From assembly GCA_036339295.1 (NCBI GenBank), contig JAYZBK010000110.1, positions 1-22,383 on the forward strand: a DNA stretch of 22,383 nt. Reading direction: 5' to 3'. The position numbers were made by a program, and so were the translations under genes. The stretch comes from GCA-002862325 sp036339295 (GTDB lineage: Bacteria > Planctomycetota > Phycisphaerae > Phycisphaerales > SM1A02). Shown one piece after another: positions 20,342 to 22,383 of this stretch (the first letter of the stretch is position 1; every line of letters begins with the position of its first letter). The notes under the pieces were generated by a model. It saw nothing but the letters and a program-made list of their open reading frames with translations, did not search any database and was not told where the DNA came from.

Positions 20342-22002
20342 ACCGACACCAACAGGCCGAGATCCTTGGCATCGACGAGTCCGTCTCCGTCGAAGTCGCC
20401 CGGGCACTGGCAGCAGTCGAGGGTGCCGTCGTCGTCGAGATCCAGCGTGGGATCGACGATGATCTCGCGCCAGTCCGCGATGCCGTCGCCATTGCAGTCG
20501 ACGTCGCCCATGCGGATCCGCTCGCCGGCGGGGAACTCCGCCTGGCCGACGCCGTTGGCGCCCCAGAGCGTGATCGTGCCGTCGGGTCGAACGGCGCCGG
20601 CGAAATCGCCCGCGGCGACCAGGTGGATGAATTCGCCCGGGGCACCGGTGGGGGTGCTCGCCTGTCCCTGGCTGTTGCTTCCCCAGTGGCTGATGACGCC
20701 GCTCGATCGAAGCCCGACGCCGAAGTAGCTGCCGCACGCCATCGCGGTGAAGTCGTTCCCGCCGGGGGTGTCGAGGCGACCGAAGCCGCTGAAGCCGAAG
20801 GCGTGGAGCGTCCCCTTGGGCGAGAGCACGCACGACCAGCTCTCGCTCGCATCGAACTGGACCGGTGGTTGGGCGAACCCGGGTACGTTCCACTGACCGT
20901 TGAAGTTGCAGCCCCGGCCGATCACGTGACCATCGGAGGCGCGGCGGTACAGCCAGTGGGCGTTCCCCCCGTTGATCTCCGAGATCTCGACGCCCGAGGG
21001 GAAGTCGAGGCTCGTCGTGCCCGCACCGCACCAGTAGTCGTCCCCCCAGCCCGTCACGGATCCATCGGCGCGGAGCGCCAGCGTCCCGCGCGACAGGGCT
21101 TCGATGGCCACGACGCCGTCGAGACCGCCGGGAACGTTCGTCTGTCCGTAGCTGTTCGCACCCCAGGCCACCATGGTCCCGTCGGCCTGGAGGGCGAGGG
21201 CATGGCCGCCGAATCCCGCCGCGACCGCGACGGGGTCGATGATCTCGGGAACGTCCGCGACATGGTCGGAGCCCCAGGTGATCACTCGCCCGTCGACCGT
21301 GATGGCGATTCCGAAGCTGCCACCAAGTGCGATCTTCGGATCCACGAGATCGATGTCGGACTGGCCCTGGGACACACAGGGGGAACCCTCGTCGCAGCAA
21401 TCCGGCACGCCGTTTCCGTCGTCGTCCCGAAAGGAGCCGTCGAGGATCTGGCCGTAGTCGACGATGCCGTCGCCGTTGCAGTCGGCGGACCATTCGATGA
21501 GATAGGATCGCGAAGCGTTACCGGGAAAATCATTCCAGCATGGATTCCCGAACGTCCAGATTTGAAGCAATGGCCCGTCACCAGTTGGTTCTGACCCGCA
21601 CCAGAGGGTGTAAGACCATGTTTCGCCCGTGACCCAACCCCACGTGCCGTCGATCTTCCAACCTCCCAGCATCGGACCGGCACCAGGTCCGGACTGTGAT
21701 GGAATCGTGGGGACCACGGTGGACCAGACGAAATCACTTTCGCTGGAACTCGTGAGGGTCGTTAGGTGACCACCCAGTGATTCACAGATGTCTTTGGCGA
21801 GGTACCACCGGTCATTCCCCTCCGGGTCCTCCTCTGGGGTGTATTGACGAGCGGCATACCAGTGCCCGTTGCCTCCGTCCTCAACCCGCCACTGGACGGC
21901 GTCCTCGGCGTGGGCGACGAGCGTGGGCAGGGTGAGCGCGGCCGTCGCAGCGGCGAGGGTCAGGGTTCGGGTGACGGCAGTGGGGACTTGCATCTGGGGC
22001 AT
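20218..22002 (-). CDS. Secreted C-type-lectin / RCC1-type propeller chimera with dockerin-like pair
   Basis: The protein has 594 residues with a signal peptide ending near VAHA (29-32). A C-type-lectin-like domain (about 36-172) opens GGNGHWY and carries WND (156-158). A DCNGDGIVDYGQILDGS linker follows (174-203). Residues about 224-492 form seven RCC1-like repeats, each with a small-residue start, an A-L-x-x-D-G-x-(V/M)-x-x-W-G core and often S-x-G-Q-x-x-(V/T)-P; examples are 'LALQADGTMVAWGANSYGQ' and 'VRPDGTITLWGANGVGQ'. Seven repeats suit a closed seven-blade propeller. A second EF-hand linker (502-531) and the dockerin-like pair (533-587) end the protein, with ACDEPDCP. I chose ATG 22002 because GAAGGAG lies 10 nt upstream; the GTG at 22008 would be only 4 nt from it. 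An adhesive role is inferred. Confidence 0.85.
   Translation of the reverse strand: MPQMQVPTAVTRTLTLAAATAALTLPTLVAHAEDAVQWRVEDGGNGHWYAARQYTPEEDPEGNDRWYLAKDICESLGGHLTTLTSSSESDFVWSTVVPTIPSQSGPGAGPMLGGWKIDGTWGWVTGETWSYTLWCGSEPTGDGPLLQIWTFGNPCWNDFPGNASRSYLIEWSADCNGDGIVDYGQILDGSFRDDDGNGVPDCCDEGSPCVSQGQSDIDLVDPKIALGGSFGIAITVDGRVITWGSDHVADVPEIIDPVAVAAGFGGHALALQADGTMVAWGANSYGQTNVPGGLDGVVAIEALSRGTLALRADGSVTGWGDDYWCGAGTTSLDFPSGVEISEINGGNAHWLYRRASDGHVIGRGCNFNGQWNVPGFAQPPVQFDASESWSCVLSPKGTLHAFGFSGFGRLDTPGGNDFTAMACGSYFGVGLRSSGVISHWGSNSQGQASTPTGAPGEFIHLVAAGDFAGAVRPDGTITLWGANGVGQAEFPAGERIRMGDVDCNGDGIADWREIIVDPTLDLDDDGTLDCCQCPGDFDGDGLVDAKDLGLLVSVWGTDGGEVPAADLDGDGDVRAGDLGLLLSLWGACDEPDCP
21432..21497. repeat. 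66-bp EF-hand linker repeat, copy 3 (diverged)
   Basis: This matches the 18977 and 19481 copies with several changes near one end. The core coding DCNGDGIVDYGQILDGS is kept, at the junction of the lectin and propeller parts. Confidence 0.75.
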
Positions 22003-22012
22003 GGGCACAGGA

Positions 22013-22019
22013 CTCCTTC
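22013..22019 (-). promoter_or_regulatory. Shine-Dalgarno GAAGGAG of the lectin/RCC1 gene
   Basis: GAAGGAG is 10 nt before ATG 22002 and 4 nt before GTG 22008. It parallels the paralogous gene and decides the start. Confidence 0.65.
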
Positions 22020-22062
22020 GTGCGTGCGTTGGGGCCCCGGAAGCTCGATTTCGTCGGGCCGC

Positions 22063-22068
22063 AGTGTA
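22063..22068 (-). promoter_or_regulatory. Candidate -10 TACACT for the lectin/RCC1 gene
   Basis: This is the same hexamer, spacing and flanking sequence as at 20132, immediately after the copy B hairpin, 60 nt before ATG 22002. Confidence 0.45.
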
Positions 22069-22071
22069 ATG

Positions 22072-22129
22072 ACCGCCCCCGCGAACTCCCAGAGGAATCC
22101 GCGGGGGCGGGGATGGGTGGGGGATGGCG
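22072..22129. repeat. 58-bp identical intergenic block with hairpin, copy B
   Basis: Identical to 20141-20198. The stem is 22073-22083 with 22100-22110. It lies just after the stop of the partial gene at the right edge. Flanks before the next start are also similar, so the whole intergenic unit was duplicated. Confidence 0.85.
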
Positions 22130-22136
22130 GGCGAGA

Positions 22137-22383
22137 TCAGGGAGCGCAGGGCGTCCAGTTACCGATCAGCAGACCCAGGTCGGCGGCGGAGATGACGCCG
22201 TCGCCGTTGAGGTCGCCGATTGGAGGATCGGTCAGCCCCCAGAGGGCGATGAGGAGTCCGAGGTCGGCGGCGTCGATGCAGCCGTCGAGGCTCAGGTCTC
22301 CTCGGGCGAGATCGCAGGCATCCGGAATCTCGTTGCCGTTGTCGTCGTCGCTGGTGCCGTTCGCAAGGTCGCAGGCGTCGGGC
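22137..22383 (-). CDS. C-terminal end of a dockerin-tailed protein (partial)
   Basis: The 81 residues before the TGA (22137-22139) are the end of a gene that begins beyond the right edge; no start is inside. Two PDACDLA segments around a 'SDDDNGNEIP' stretch, of the thrombospondin type-3 kind with calcium-binding Asp, come first. Then come two dockerin-like repeats with DAADLGLL / SAADLGLL cores. The first ends ALWG and the second GNWTPC. Length and domains further in are unknown. By position it is the first of three similar minus-strand genes, and the copy B repeat follows its stop. Confidence 0.8.
   Translation of the reverse strand, partial: PDACDLANGTSDDDNGNEIPDACDLARGDLSLDGCIDAADLGLLIALWGLTDPPIGDLNGDGVISAADLGLLIGNWTPCAP

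Noticed and set aside
20076..20852. Possible longer start of the double-lectin gene, as its frame stays open upstream to 20852
   Set aside because: The upstream part overlaps the lectin/RCC1 gene in a low-quality frame. The signal peptide and AAGGAG lie at 20075.
18977..21497. Repeats at 18977, 19481 and 21432 resembling a dispersed or CRISPR-like array
   Set aside because: The copies lie in coding frames and code for the same EF-hand linker. Spacing is long and irregular, and there are no cas genes.
4361..22383. A cellulosome locus
   Set aside because: There is no cohesin, scaffoldin or carbohydrate-active enzyme in the window. The cargo is proteases and lectins, and the repeat lacks the usual cohesin-binding residues.

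Overview
The window is very G+C-rich and densely coded on both strands. The gene set points to a planctomycete, most likely the class Phycisphaerae. The main clue is a group of secreted proteins carrying paired dockerin-like EF-hand repeats that end in a Trp-Gly motif (D-x-D/N-x-D/N-G-x-V-D-x-x-D-L-G-L-L-L-x-x-W-G). Other clues are C-type-lectin-like domains opening with GGNGHWY, and Cys-rich C-terminal repeats. The taxonomic call is inferred from gene style, because no rRNA is present.

Layout: a 3' gene fragment of unknown function and recO (2-1325) lie head to tail. A HDOD-GGDEF hybrid signalling protein (1460-2950) follows and converges on an M16 zinc peptidase (4187-2958). Next come a secreted M43 metalloprotease with dockerin-like repeats (4361-6445) and lipoyl synthase lipA (6595-7725). 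A strong two-way terminator separates lipA from a secreted trypsin-like protease with dockerin-like repeats (9276-7813). A sodium:solute symporter (10903-9377) is divergent from a second secreted M43 protease (11008-12687). Then come trpD (12816-13892), a ComEC/Rec2-type DNA-uptake channel (13996-16569), a PilZ protein overlapping comEC tail to tail (16865-16542), a disordered acidic membrane protein (17100-18338) and a small cupin (18721-18362). The right end is a minus-strand row of three secreted, dockerin-tailed proteins: a double C-type-lectin protein, a lectin/RCC1-propeller chimera, and a truncated third gene running off the window.

Two themes stand out. First, all six exported proteins carry exactly two Trp-Gly dockerin-like repeats. 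The adhesive and proteolytic domains in front differ, and no cohesin is visible, so the tag looks like a shared surface or assembly module. The right-hand genes show recent duplication: a 124-bp C-terminal coding segment differing at one base, a 58-bp identical intergenic block containing a hairpin, and a 66-bp linker present three times. Second, two modes of gene start can be read. Five genes (lipA, trpD, M16 peptidase, cupin, symporter) have a TANNNT hexamer only 6-8 nt before ATG and no Shine-Dalgarno sequence, suggesting leaderless mRNAs. The HDOD-GGDEF gene and most of the secreted-protein genes have purine-rich Shine-Dalgarno sequences.

The housekeeping genes (recO, lipA, trpD, comEC) are scattered singletons rather than parts of classical operons. 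No rRNA, tRNA, CRISPR array, transposase or phage gene was recognised.
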